A stretch of 64,000 bases of DNA from Marinobacter sp. 1-4A (GTDB lineage Bacteria; Pseudomonadota; Gammaproteobacteria; Pseudomonadales; Oleiphilaceae), in the NCBI RefSeq assembly GCF_016597725.1, contig NZ_VCGY01000001.1, positions 124,001-188,000 on the forward strand, given 5' to 3'. How positions within the stretch are numbered: the first letter of the stretch is position 1; each line of letters opens with the position of its first letter. The notes under the pieces were generated by a model. That model was not told where the DNA came from, did no database searches, and saw only the letters and a list, made by a program, of their open reading frames with translations. The position numbers and the translations under genes were made by a program. Of this stretch, positions 36,011-44,806 are shown piece by piece.

Positions 36011-37189
36011 TTAGAAGCTATCCTCGGGCACCCTTACCCAGCCTTCCATCAGTATTCGAGCACTTCGGCTCATGATGGCCTTGGTGGCTGTCCACTGACC
36101 GTTCACTTCTTTTGCTTCTGCACCTACTTGTAGTGTGCCGGAAGGGTGGCCAAAGGTGACCGACGTGCGGTCTCCACCACCGGCTGCCAGATTCACCAGC
36201 GTTCCCGGAATAGCTGCGGCGGTTGCGATAGCAACGGCTGCCGTGCCCATCATGGCGTGATGTAACTTGCCCATGGAGAGCGCGCGTACCAGCACATCGA
36301 TATCACCTGCAGCAATTTGCTTACCGCTGGATGCGGCGTAGCTCGCCGGCGGTGCCACAAAAGCCACTTTTGGGGTGTGCTGCCGGGCGGCGGCTTCTTC
36401 GATAGTCTGAATCAGCCCCATTTTCACGGCGCCGTGAGCGCGGATGGTTTCAAACATCGCCAGAGCTTTAGGATCGCTGTTGATATCATCCTGTAACTCG
36501 GTGCCTTTGTAGCCCACCGCTTCTGCATTAATGAATACAGTGGGTATGCCAGCATTGATCATGGTGGCCTGCAAGGTTCCAACACCGGGGACTTCCAGCT
36601 CATCTCTCAGATTGCCGGTGGGGAACATAGAGCCTTCGCCGTCTGCCGGGTCCATGAACTCCACTTGAACTTCTGCAGCGGGGAATGTGACGCCATCCAG
36701 TTCAAAATCGCCGGTTTCTTGTACCTCACCGTTGGTGATGGGCACGTTCGCGATGATGGTTTTGCGGATATTGGCCTGCCAAATGCGCACAACTGCGGTT
36801 CCGTTCTCCGGGATGCGGTCTTGCGGTACGTAGCCACTGTTGATGGCAAAAGCGCCCACCGCAGCGGTGAGGTTGCCGCAGTTGCCGCTCCAGTCCACAA
36901 AGGGCTTGTCGATGCTCACCTGTCCGAACAGGTAATCCACATCGTGGTCCGGCTGGGTGCTTTTGCTCAGAATGACGGTTTTGCTGGTGCTGGAAGTGGC
37001 ACCGCCCATACCGTCGGTTTGCTTCTGGTAGGGGTCTGGACTACCGATAACTCGCAGCAAGAGGTTGTCCCGAGCCGGGCCCGGGGTTTGGGCCTTTTCC
37101 GGGAGATCGCTCAGGCGAAAAAAGACACCTTTGCTGGTACCGCCACGCATGTAGCTGGCGGGGATTTTGATTTGGGGTTTGTGGGGCAT
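36011..37189 (-). CDS. prpF: 2-methylaconitate isomerase PrpF (AcnD accessory)
   Basis: The 392-residue protein is a PrpF-family (diaminopimelate-epimerase-fold) enzyme: IPASYMRGGTSKGVFF near the N-terminus, DGMGGATSSTSKTVIL, and FVDWSGNCGNLTAAVGAFAI with the Cys region. It isomerises trans- to cis-2-methylaconitate so that AcnD can be used in the methylcitrate cycle. I chose ATG 37189 (AAGGA seven bases upstream) over the open frame to 37249. A repeat-rich gap of about 217 bases separates it from acnD. Confidence 0.9.
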   Translation of the reverse strand: MPHKPQIKIPASYMRGGTSKGVFFRLSDLPEKAQTPGPARDNLLLRVIGSPDPYQKQTDGMGGATSSTSKTVILSKSTQPDHDVDYLFGQVSIDKPFVDWSGNCGNLTAAVGAFAINSGYVPQDRIPENGTAVVRIWQANIRKTIIANVPITNGEVQETGDFELDGVTFPAAEVQVEFMDPADGEGSMFPTGNLRDELEVPGVGTLQATMINAGIPTVFINAEAVGYKGTELQDDINSDPKALAMFETIRAHGAVKMGLIQTIEEAAARQHTPKVAFVAPPASYAASSGKQIAAGDIDVLVRALSMGKLHHAMMGTAAVAIATAAAIPGTLVNLAAGGGDRTSVTFGHPSGTLQVGAEAKEVNGQWTATKAIMSRSARILMEGWVRVPEDSF

Positions 37190-37230
37190 GGGGGGTTCCT
37201 TTTTGAGTTTATTGGGAGTCGGGAGTCGGG

Positions 37231-37380
37231 CCTCGCCCCCTCTCCCCAACCCCTCTCCCGCCGGGGGCGAGGGGCTTTACTGCACTGCTCTCGGGCTTGG
37301 GGGTACAACTTCCAATACATGCAGGCCATCGCTATGTGCGTCCCCTCCCCCCTTGCGGGGGAGGGCTAGGGAGAGGGGGT
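37231..37380. repeat. Two palindromic C/G-rich repeats between acnD and prpF
   Basis: Two copies of a short repeat lie here, at about 37231-37274 and 37341-37380. The units contain CCCCTCTCCC(N)ACCCCTCTCCCG and its complement GGGAGGGCTAGGGAGAGGGG, with a GC-rich hairpin-like centre, in opposite orientations. They belong to the same family as the copies at 40045-40262. They look like REP-like extragenic palindromes; whether they end or slow transcription is not known. Confidence 0.75.
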
Positions 37381-37405
37381 AAGGAAGTAGGGCTTCAGCC
37401 CTCCC

Positions 37406-40018
37406 TCAAACAGCCCCTTCAGACTGCAAAAAGTCCTCAGCAAACCGCTGCAACACACCACCCGCAGAGTAAATCGACAACTCCTCCGCGGTATCCAGCC
37501 TGCAAATAACAGGCACCTTCTCGGAGCCACCATCTTTGCGGTTGATAACCAGCGTCAGCTTGGCACCTGGCGCAGGCTTGCCTTCCACATCAAAGGTTTC
37601 AGTACCGTCAATCTCCAGAGTCTTGCGAGTAGTGCCTTCTTCGAACTGCAAAGGCATAACACCCATACCCACGAGGTTGGTGCGGTGGATGCGCTCAAAG
37701 CCTTCGGCAACAATCGCCTCAACGCCTGCCAACGCCACACCTTTGGCCGCCCAGTCACGGGATGAACCTTGCCCGTAGTCAGCACCAGCAATGATAATCA
37801 GCGGCTGCTTGCGTTCCATGTAGGTTTCAATGGCTTCCCACATGCGGGTGACCTTGCCTTCCGGCTCGATGCGCGCCAGAGAGCCTTGCTTCACTTTGCC
37901 GTTTTCGTCCAAAACCATTTCGTTGAACAGCTTGGGGTTGGCGAAGGTGGCACGCTGGGCCGTTAGGTGATCACCACGGTGGGTTGCGTAGGAGTTGAAG
38001 TCGACTTCAGGCACACCCATTTTGTGCAGGTATTCACCCGCAGCGCTGTCCATGAGAATTGCGTTGGATGGCGAGAGGTGATCTGTGGTGATGTTGTCGG
38101 GCAACACCGCCAGCGGGCGCATGCCTTTCAGGGCCTTCTCACCCACCATGCCACCTTCCCAGTATGGCGGACGGCGAATGTAGGTGCTCATTTCGCGCCA
38201 ATCGTACAGTGGGCTAATGTTGGCATGAGATTCCTGAGTTACGTCGAACATCGGGATGTAGGTGCTGCGGAACTGCTCAGGCTTCACCGATTCCTTCACG
38301 ATGGCGTCGATTTCTGCATCGTCTGGCCAGATGTCTTTCAAGGTTACGGGGTTACCGTCCTTGTCGTGGCCTAGAGTGTCTTTTTCAATATCGAAGCGGA
38401 TAGTTCCGGCGATGGCATAGGCCACAACCAGTGGTGGGGATGCCAGAAACGCCTGTTTGGCGTAGGGATGAATCCTGCCATCGAAATTACGGTTTCCGGA
38501 GAGTACGGCTGTTGAATATAAATCCCGTTCAACCACTTCTTTCTGGATGACCGGATCAAGTGCACCACTCATACCGTTACAGGTGGTGCAGGCAAAGCCG
38601 ACCACACCAAAACCGAGATTTTCCAGCTCTGGCAGCAACCCGGCTTCGTTGAGGTACATTTCAACGGTTTTAGAACCCGGTGCCAGAGAGGATTTCACCC
38701 ATGGCTTGCGAGTGAGACCAAGCTTGTTGGCGTTACGAGCTATGAGGCCTGCAGCCACCATGTTGCGGGGGTTACTGGTGTTGGTGCAGCTGGTGATAGC
38801 AGCAATAATAACAGCGCCGTCCGGCATTTTTCCTTCTTCCAGCTCCCACTTACTGGCAATGCCGCGTTCAGCAAGCTCGGAAGTTGGTAGGTGCGCATGG
38901 GGGTTTGAAGGGCCCGCCAGTGTGCGAACCACGGTAGACAGATCAAACTTCAGCACACGCTCGTATTCAGCCGTTTTCAGGGCCTCTGCCCAGAGGCCGG
39001 TGTGCTTGGCGTACTTCTCTACCAAAGCCACCTGCTCGTCTTCACGGCCGGTGAGTTTGAGGTAGTCGATGGTCTGGCCATCGATGTAGAACATCGCAGC
39101 CGTAGCCCCGTATTCCGGTGTCATGTTGGAGATGGTGGCACGATCACCGATGGTGAGGCTGTCTGCACCTTCGCCGTAGAATTCCAGATAGGCGCCGACT
39201 ACCCGTTCCTTACGCAGGAATTCGGTCAAAGCTAGAACCATGTCGGTGCTGGTAATGCCCGGCTGCAGTTTCCCGGTAAGCTCGACACCCACGATATCCG
39301 GGAGCCGCATCATGGAGGCTCGGCCCAGCATGACGCTTTCCGCTTCCAGGCCACCAACGCCTACGGAGATAACGCCCAGAGCATCCACCATCGGCGTGTG
39401 GCTGTCTGTGCCTACGCAGGTATCAGGAAAGGCTACCTTCTTGCCTTCGCCATCGGCACGGGCCTGCACCACCGGAGACATTTTCTCCAGATTAATCTGG
39501 TGCATGATGCCGTTGCCTGGGGGAATCACATCCACATTCTTGAACGCTTTCTTAGTCCAGTTGATGAAGTGGAAGCGGTCGTCGTTACGGCGATCCTCGA
39601 TTTCGCGGTTCTTCTCGAACGCGTCCTTATCAAAGCCAGCGTGCTCAACAGCCAGAGAGTGATCCACGATCAACTGGGTTGGAACCACCGGGTTCACTTT
39701 GGCCGGGTCTCCACCCTTTTCGGCAATGGCGTCACGCAGGCCAGCGAGGTCCACGAGAGCGGTCTGGCCCAGAATGTCGTGGCAGACTACGCGGGCTGGA
39801 TACCAAGGAAAATCGAGATCCCGCTTGCGTTCTATGAGCTGGTTGAGGGAATCGGTAAGTGCATCTGGGTCGCAGCGACGAACCAATTGTTCTGCCAGAA
39901 TTCTGGAGGTGTATGGCAGTTTGTCGTAGGCGCCAGCCTGAATATCTTCAACGGCTTGGCGGGTATCGAAATAGTCCAGATCGGTGCCTGGTAGGGGTTT
40001 GCGGTAATTGGTGTTCAT
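37406..40018 (-). CDS. acnD: Fe-S 2-methylcitrate dehydratase AcnD
   Basis: The 870-residue protein is an aconitase-superfamily enzyme of the AcnD group. Its 4Fe-4S ligands are visible in AAITSCTNTSNP and FACTTCNGMSG, and the swivel domain has GADYGQGSSRDWAAKG. With PrpF it converts 2-methylcitrate to 2-methyl-cis-aconitate and is sensitive to oxidation, unlike PrpD. The ATG at 40018 lies after a repeat-rich gap of about 250 bases from prpC. It probably is transcribed with prpR-prpB-prpC. Confidence 0.9.
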   Translation of the reverse strand: MNTNYRKPLPGTDLDYFDTRQAVEDIQAGAYDKLPYTSRILAEQLVRRCDPDALTDSLNQLIERKRDLDFPWYPARVVCHDILGQTALVDLAGLRDAIAEKGGDPAKVNPVVPTQLIVDHSLAVEHAGFDKDAFEKNREIEDRRNDDRFHFINWTKKAFKNVDVIPPGNGIMHQINLEKMSPVVQARADGEGKKVAFPDTCVGTDSHTPMVDALGVISVGVGGLEAESVMLGRASMMRLPDIVGVELTGKLQPGITSTDMVLALTEFLRKERVVGAYLEFYGEGADSLTIGDRATISNMTPEYGATAAMFYIDGQTIDYLKLTGREDEQVALVEKYAKHTGLWAEALKTAEYERVLKFDLSTVVRTLAGPSNPHAHLPTSELAERGIASKWELEEGKMPDGAVIIAAITSCTNTSNPRNMVAAGLIARNANKLGLTRKPWVKSSLAPGSKTVEMYLNEAGLLPELENLGFGVVGFACTTCNGMSGALDPVIQKEVVERDLYSTAVLSGNRNFDGRIHPYAKQAFLASPPLVVAYAIAGTIRFDIEKDTLGHDKDGNPVTLKDIWPDDAEIDAIVKESVKPEQFRSTYIPMFDVTQESHANISPLYDWREMSTYIRRPPYWEGGMVGEKALKGMRPLAVLPDNITTDHLSPSNAILMDSAAGEYLHKMGVPEVDFNSYATHRGDHLTAQRATFANPKLFNEMVLDENGKVKQGSLARIEPEGKVTRMWEAIETYMERKQPLIIIAGADYGQGSSRDWAAKGVALAGVEAIVAEGFERIHRTNLVGMGVMPLQFEEGTTRKTLEIDGTETFDVEGKPAPGAKLTLVINRKDGGSEKVPVICRLDTAEELSIYSAGGVLQRFAEDFLQSEGAV

Positions 40019-40044
40019 GGGTAATACTCTGAATCTGTTGTATT

Positions 40045-40262
40045 TCCCCCCTCTCCCCCGGCCCCTCTCCCGCGAGGGGAGAGGGGAGTTGAATACTACT
40101 CCCCCTGCAGGAGATGGGAGTAAAGTCAGTATCCCCTCGCCCCTTGCGGGAGAGGGTTAGGGAGAGGGGTGCTTTAATCTTTATCCCCTCGCGGGTTAAG
40201 GAGGGGAATGCTTTCATCTTAATCCCCTCTCCCCTCGCGGGAGAGGGCTAGGGAGAGGGGGG
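40045..40262. repeat. Cluster of four palindromic C/G-rich repeats between prpC and acnD
   Basis: Four copies are visible at about 40045-40088, 40132-40170, 40184-40206 (short and decayed) and 40223-40262. Complete units combine TCCCCTCGC(CCCTTG)CGGGAGAGGG with TTAGGGAGAGGGG or its reverse complement, and form strong hairpins. Orientation is mixed. The units occupy nearly all of the gap between the two coding regions. They match the units at 37231-37380. Confidence 0.8.
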
Positions 40263-40269
40263 GGAATCT

Positions 40270-41400
40270 TTATGCCCGCTTTTCAATCGGCACCCACTCA
40301 GCATGCTCCGGCCCGGTGTAATCCGCACTTGGGCGAATGATCCGGTTATTTTCACGCTGCTCTTTTACGTGTGCTGTCCAACCGGATACGCGGGACATCA
40401 CAAAAATAGGCGTGAACAACTCGGTTGGAATGCCCATGAAGTGGTAGGTTGAGGCATGGAAGAAGTCGGCGTTACAAAACAGCTTCTTTTCGCGCCACAT
40501 GACTTCTTCACAGCGCACGGATACGGGGTACAGAACCGTATCTCCCACTTCGTTGGCCAGCTTCTCCGACCACTTTTTGATGATCACGTTGCGGGGATCG
40601 GATTCGCTGTAGATGGCGTGACCGAAGCCCATGATTTTTTCCTTGCGGGCCAGCATGCCCATTAGGCCTTCTTCAGCTTCCTCTGGTGTCTGGAATCTCT
40701 GAATCAGTTCCATCGCTGCTTCGTTAGCGCCTCCGTGCAGCGGGCCACGCAGGGTACCGATTGCGCCGGTTACACAGCTGTGTATGTCAGACAAGGTAGA
40801 CGCGCATACACGAGCAGTGAAGGTAGAAGCGTTAAATTCGTGCTCGGCGTATAGAATCAGGGATACGTTCATCACCCGCTCGTGCAGCTCACTCGGTTTT
40901 TTGCCATGGAGCAGTTCGAGGAAGTGACCACCAATGGAGTCCACATCACTGTCGGTTTCGATACGGACGCCTTCATGGGCGAAGCGGTACCAGTAGGTGA
41001 TGATCGAAGGAAACAGGGCCAGCATACGGTCGATTTTGTCGTCCTGTTCGCTGAAATCCTTCTCGGTTTCCAGATTACCCAGCATGGAGCAACCGGTACG
41101 CATAACGTCCATCGGGTGGGCGTCTTTGGGGATGTTTTCTAAAACAGTCTTCAGGGCGGCAGGCAATCCACGCAGGCTCTGAAGTTTCTTCTTGTAGGCA
41201 TCCAACTCCTGCTGATTTGGCAGCTTGCCGCGCAACAAGAGGTAGGCTACTTCTTCAAATTGGGCGTTATCTGCCAAATCGCTAACATCGTACCCGCGAT
41301 ACGTTAGGCCGGTTCCGGTTTTACCTACGGTACACAGGGCCGTTTCGCCAGCTACCTGACCACGCAGGCCCGCACCGCCGAGTTTCTTTGCTTCTGCCAT
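40270..41400 (-). CDS. prpC: 2-methylcitrate synthase PrpC
   Basis: A 376-residue citrate-synthase-family protein in a prp context, which makes it the 2-methylcitrate synthase (propionyl-CoA + oxaloacetate). Catalytic-region motifs are visible: GAIGTLRGPLHGGANEAAM with the active-site His, MGFGHAIYSESDPRN with the second His, and STYHFMGIP before the last helices. GGGAG precedes the ATG at good spacing. The length fits short PrpC-type enzymes rather than the longer GltA. Confidence 0.9.
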   Translation of the reverse strand: MAEAKKLGGAGLRGQVAGETALCTVGKTGTGLTYRGYDVSDLADNAQFEEVAYLLLRGKLPNQQELDAYKKKLQSLRGLPAALKTVLENIPKDAHPMDVMRTGCSMLGNLETEKDFSEQDDKIDRMLALFPSIITYWYRFAHEGVRIETDSDVDSIGGHFLELLHGKKPSELHERVMNVSLILYAEHEFNASTFTARVCASTLSDIHSCVTGAIGTLRGPLHGGANEAAMELIQRFQTPEEAEEGLMGMLARKEKIMGFGHAIYSESDPRNVIIKKWSEKLANEVGDTVLYPVSVRCEEVMWREKKLFCNADFFHASTYHFMGIPTELFTPIFVMSRVSGWTAHVKEQRENNRIIRPSADYTGPEHAEWVPIEKRA

Positions 41401-41445
41401 GGGTTACTCTCCCTCTATTTTATAATTGACCGAGCTCTTGGGTTA

Positions 41446-42336
41446 TTAAGCCTTAGATTGCTGAAACAGCTGATCCAGCTTCTGCTCAAAATCGTGGTAG
41501 TTAAGGTAATCGTAGAGTTCCATACGGGTCTGCATCAGATCCACTACGTCTTTTTGATCGCCCTTCTCCAGAATATTCTGGTACACGGTTACGGCCGCTT
41601 TGTTCATGGCGCGGAACGCACTTAGCGGGTACAGCACCATGGCCGCTCCGGCTTCTCCCAGTTCTTTGCGATTATATAGCGGCGTAGCACCGAATTCGGT
41701 GATGTTAGCCAGTATAGGCACATCGCCAAGCGCTTTGGAAAATGCCTCGTAGTGCTCTAGCTCAGTTACCGCTTCGGCAAAAATACCGTCAGCACCGGCT
41801 TCAATACAGGCTTTGGCACGGTCAATAGCAGCTTCCAGACCTTCTTTTTGAAAGGCATCTGTGCGGGCCATGATAAAAAAGTCTTTATCTACCCGTGCGT
41901 CCGCAGCCGCTTTAATTCGGTCGACCATTTCTTCTTTAGATACAATTTCCTTATTCGGGCGGTGCCCGCAGCGCTTCTGCGCTACTTGGTCTTCGATGTG
42001 AACAGCCGCCGCGCCTGCACGTTCCATTTCACGAATTGTGCGGGCAATGTTGAATGCCCCACCCCAACCTGTATCAATGTCGACAAGCAGCGGCAAATCG
42101 GTTGCTGCGGTAATACGGCGAACGTCTTCCACCACATCATTCATGCTGGTCATGCCAAGATCTGGTAGGCCGTATGACGCATTTGCCACGCCTCCACCGG
42201 AAAGATAAATCGCGTGGTGCCCGACTTTCTCCGCCATCATGGCGGCATAAGCATTGATAGTGCCTACAATCTGTAGAGGCTTGTTGTCTTTAAGGGCTTG
42301 GCGAAAGCGTGCGCCCGGGGAGAGTTTGTTCGACAT
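41446..42336 (-). CDS. prpB: 2-methylisocitrate lyase PrpB
   Basis: A 296-residue PEP-mutase/isocitrate-lyase-family protein with the signature KRCGHRPNK (catalytic Cys), the [11 protein letters not shown] metal-binding segment, and HIEDQVAQ. It splits 2-methylisocitrate into pyruvate and succinate, the last step of the methylcitrate cycle. AGAGGA precedes the ATG. It is 16 bases downstream of the regulator gene and 45 bases upstream of prpC, as one operon. Confidence 0.92.
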   Translation of the reverse strand: MSNKLSPGARFRQALKDNKPLQIVGTINAYAAMMAEKVGHHAIYLSGGGVANASYGLPDLGMTSMNDVVEDVRRITAATDLPLLVDIDTGWGGAFNIARTIREMERAGAAAVHIEDQVAQKRCGHRPNKEIVSKEEMVDRIKAAADARVDKDFFIMARTDAFQKEGLEAAIDRAKACIEAGADGIFAEAVTELEHYEAFSKALGDVPILANITEFGATPLYNRKELGEAGAAMVLYPLSAFRAMNKAAVTVYQNILEKGDQKDVVDLMQTRMELYDYLNYHDFEQKLDQLFQQSKA

Positions 42337-42352
42337 GCTTATTCCTCTCTTA

Positions 42353-43033
42353 TCAGATAGTTAAAACGCCTTCCTGAATCTTTTTCTCGATGTTTTTTCG
42401 AGCGGCGTTGATGTGTCTTTTCATTAGAAACTCTGCAAGCTCACCATCGCGCTGGGCAATGGCTTCAACAATACGGCGGTGTTCACCCAGAGCGCGGTGC
42501 GGGCGACCTGCGGAAGTACTTAACCGATAGCGATACATACGCACCATGTAATAGAGATCGCCCAAAAGCATTTGCGCCAGCTTGATATTCCGACTACCCG
42601 TGGCGATACGGTGATGAAAATCGTAATCCCCTTCAGCCTGATAATAGGCCTGCCCTTGAGCTTCGTCGATCATGGTCTCGTGAGCATCAAGCGTGGCTTG
42701 TAGATCTGCAATTTCCTGATCGGTCATGCGTTCTGCCGCTTGTCGTGCGGCAAGGCCTTCCATTACCTCTCGAATGCGGTACAGCTCTACCAGTTCCGAG
42801 GCGCTGAGGGAGACAACTTTTACACCGGCGTGGGGCCTGCGGACCAGCAGTCCTCGAGACTCGAGCCGACCAAGGGCTTCCCGGAGTGGGCCTCGGGTTA
42901 GTTCAAAGCGGGAACAGAGATCCAGTTCGCCGATTTTGTCACCGGGCGCAAGATCGCCTTTTACGATTGCCGTTTGCAGACAATCAAAGGCTTCGTCGGC
43001 TCTTGTATAGGTTTGAGAAGTGCTATCAGTCAT
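42353..43033 (-). CDS. GntR-family (FCD) regulator of the methylcitrate operon
   Basis: The 226-residue protein has an N-terminal winged helix-turn-helix ([31 protein letters not shown]) and a C-terminal all-helical FCD effector domain (HHRIATGS... [24 protein letters not shown]), so it is a FadR-type GntR regulator. As first gene of the prp operon it most likely represses it and responds to a methylcitrate-pathway compound. Two palindromic sites just upstream suggest autoregulation. The symbol prpR is used for several unrelated regulators, so none is given. Confidence 0.85.
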   Translation of the reverse strand: MTDSTSQTYTRADEAFDCLQTAIVKGDLAPGDKIGELDLCSRFELTRGPLREALGRLESRGLLVRRPHAGVKVVSLSASELVELYRIREVMEGLAARQAAERMTDQEIADLQATLDAHETMIDEAQGQAYYQAEGDYDFHHRIATGSRNIKLAQMLLGDLYYMVRMYRYRLSTSAGRPHRALGEHRRIVEAIAQRDGELAEFLMKRHINAARKNIEKKIQEGVLTI

Positions 43034-43036
43034 ACT

Positions 43037-43046
43037 TTGTCGACAA
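43037..43046. promoter_or_regulatory. Likely GntR-type operator 1 of the prp operon
   Basis: TTGTCGACAA is a perfect ten-base palindrome ending four bases before the regulator ATG (43033), over the ribosome-binding position. Palindromes of this type (TTGTCGACAA) are associated with GntR-type regulators of propionate genes in other proteobacteria, as I recall. Binding here would block translation start or early transcription and give autoregulation. Confidence 0.6.
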
Positions 43047-43087
43047 TATAGGCTAGATAATATTGAAATTTACGCTCAAAGCCTAAT

Positions 43088-43099
43088 ATTGTCAACAAT
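43088..43099. promoter_or_regulatory. Likely GntR-type operator 2 of the prp operon
   Basis: ATTGTCAACAAT is an inverted repeat (ATTGT-CA-ACAAT) about 55 bases upstream of the regulator gene, and shares TTGTC-ACAA with operator 1. The spacing between centres, about 52 bases, is close to five helical turns, which would allow cooperative binding of dimers on one face. Confidence 0.55.
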
Positions 43100-43155
43100 C
43101 CTAAAGTACCGCTGTAAACAATACAGGCTGATACGGAGGTCTGGATTCTCTTCTA

Positions 43156-44736
43156 TTAATACAGCTTCCGCTCAGGCGGCGGCGGCGGTGTGTATTGGTA
43201 AACCCAGGTTTCAGTGAGAGGCTCGTTGCCCAGACGCAAATACATGCGAATGTTGATAGGCTCTTCCGAATCCCCCGGAACCAAATCAAACATCGCTCGG
43301 TAACCATCGATTGCAGACAATGGCCGCGCCGAGGTTATTTCTACCTCCCCCCGGCTGACCGTGATAACCGGTTCCACCTCGGCGTCATTACCAAGCATCG
43401 TTAGCATACCCCCAGCAAAATCTACGGCGAAACGCCAGGAGAAGTACTCTCGTTTCTGACCAATCACGCCACCCAACCCTGTACGGGTTGCCTCTACCGT
43501 CGCTAGCTCCCTTGGGTTTACCGGTGCATGCTCACCCCAATGTAATCGGTAGGCGAACAAATATTCCTGATTTGGCTTTAGAGGCTCATCCGGATGCCAA
43601 AACGCCACAATGTTGTCGAAGGTTTCATCAACCGTGGGGATTTCCACCAGATCGATACTACCCTTGCCCCACTGGCCTTTTGGCTGCACCCAAACACTGG
43701 GACGACGTTCATAGAATACGCCATCGTCTTGATAGTGATTGAAGTTGCGATCGCGTTGTAGCAGGCCAAAGCCCTGAGGGTTGTTATCACTAAAGCTGTT
43801 AAAGCGCAGGTGGGCCGGGTTCTCAAGGGGGCGCCACAACCACTCACCACTTCCTGAAAGCATGGCCAACCCATCGGAATCGTGAATCTCCGGGCGCCAG
43901 TCGTAACCCATGCGCCGGTTGTTTTCACCGACCTGATACATGCTGGTTAGAGGAGCTATGCCTGCTCTTTTCATTTCGGAACGAGGGTAAAGAGCGACAT
44001 CGACATCCATTACCATGTTCTTTCCGGGGTCGAGAACAAACGCATAAGCCCCCGTTGTGCTGGGCGAATCGAGCAGGCCCCATACTCGCATTACATGGCT
44101 ACCGGGTTGTGGCTTTTCCAGCCAGTAAGCACTGAACCGGGGAAACTCCTCCTCGCCATTAATGGCTGTATCAATGGCAAGCCCACGGGCAGACATGCCG
44201 TATTGCATTTCGGCTCCCACTGCACGGAAGTAACTGGCGCCGAGAAAGGCCGCAAGATCGCGGGAAAAATCGGTTTTATAGTGCAAGCGAAACCCCGCGT
44301 AGCCTAGGTTACCCGGTAGGTCGCCCAGTGGCTGCTCGCCTTGGTAATCAAAAAACTCGGGGTTATACCGCAACACAGTGGCCTGACCATCAACCACTTC
44401 ATGGAGGGTGACCGGAGATTGAAAGTACAAACCCAGATGAAACAACTGCGCCTGAAAAGCGGAATTGCTCTCCGCCCACAGCGCATGGTCTTTGCGGAAC
44501 CGAATGGCCTGATAATCGTCCCAGGACAGTTCCTTAAGACTTTTAGGTAGCTCGCCTTCATGAGAGATGTATGGGCGCCCAGCAAGTTCGCGAGCGTAAC
44601 CTTTTAACCAGGCATAACTAAAGGGCTTGTCATTGCCGTCTGACTGCGACTGTTCCGCCCACACCAAAGGTGCCAGTGGCAGCGCACTGGCACCAAGCCC
44701 AGCGATTAAGGTTTTCATTAGCGTTCTGCGGTCCAT
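43156..44736 (-). CDS. opgD: Periplasmic glucan biosynthesis protein OpgD-like (Tat-exported)
   Basis: The 526-residue protein belongs to the OpgG/OpgD family. Its N-terminus carries a twin-arginine signal (MDRRTLMKTLIAGLGASALPLAP), which is typical of OpgD, whereas OpgG uses Sec. The body has the MdoG-type beta-sandwich sequences SYFRAVGAEMQYGMSARGLA and GEWLWRPLENPAHLRFNSF. It acts in the periplasm on glucan backbone or branching. It is the last gene of the opgG-opgH-opgD group. ATG 44736 with GGAGGG upstream is preferred to the GTG one codon earlier. Confidence 0.8.
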   Translation of the reverse strand: MDRRTLMKTLIAGLGASALPLAPLVWAEQSQSDGNDKPFSYAWLKGYARELAGRPYISHEGELPKSLKELSWDDYQAIRFRKDHALWAESNSAFQAQLFHLGLYFQSPVTLHEVVDGQATVLRYNPEFFDYQGEQPLGDLPGNLGYAGFRLHYKTDFSRDLAAFLGASYFRAVGAEMQYGMSARGLAIDTAINGEEEFPRFSAYWLEKPQPGSHVMRVWGLLDSPSTTGAYAFVLDPGKNMVMDVDVALYPRSEMKRAGIAPLTSMYQVGENNRRMGYDWRPEIHDSDGLAMLSGSGEWLWRPLENPAHLRFNSFSDNNPQGFGLLQRDRNFNHYQDDGVFYERRPSVWVQPKGQWGKGSIDLVEIPTVDETFDNIVAFWHPDEPLKPNQEYLFAYRLHWGEHAPVNPRELATVEATRTGLGGVIGQKREYFSWRFAVDFAGGMLTMLGNDAEVEPVITVSRGEVEITSARPLSAIDGYRAMFDLVPGDSEEPINIRMYLRLGNEPLTETWVYQYTPPPPPERKLY

Positions 44737-44806
44737 CACTTCCCTCCCCCTTCTAAAGCGCTCCGCCAGCTGCTGTAACGACAGCTGGCAGCTTTAAGAT
44801 GTAAAG

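Noticed and set aside
36665..37369. 234-codon plus-strand frame opposite prpF
   Set aside because: Shadow of prpF that runs into the repeat-rich gap; no domain and no ribosome site.
39398..39994. 198-codon plus-strand frame opposite acnD
   Set aside because: Shadow of the strongly conserved AcnD frame.
37231..40262. C/G-rich repeats considered as a CRISPR array
   Set aside because: The units are palindromic, in mixed orientation and irregularly spaced, with no constant-length spacers and no cas genes.
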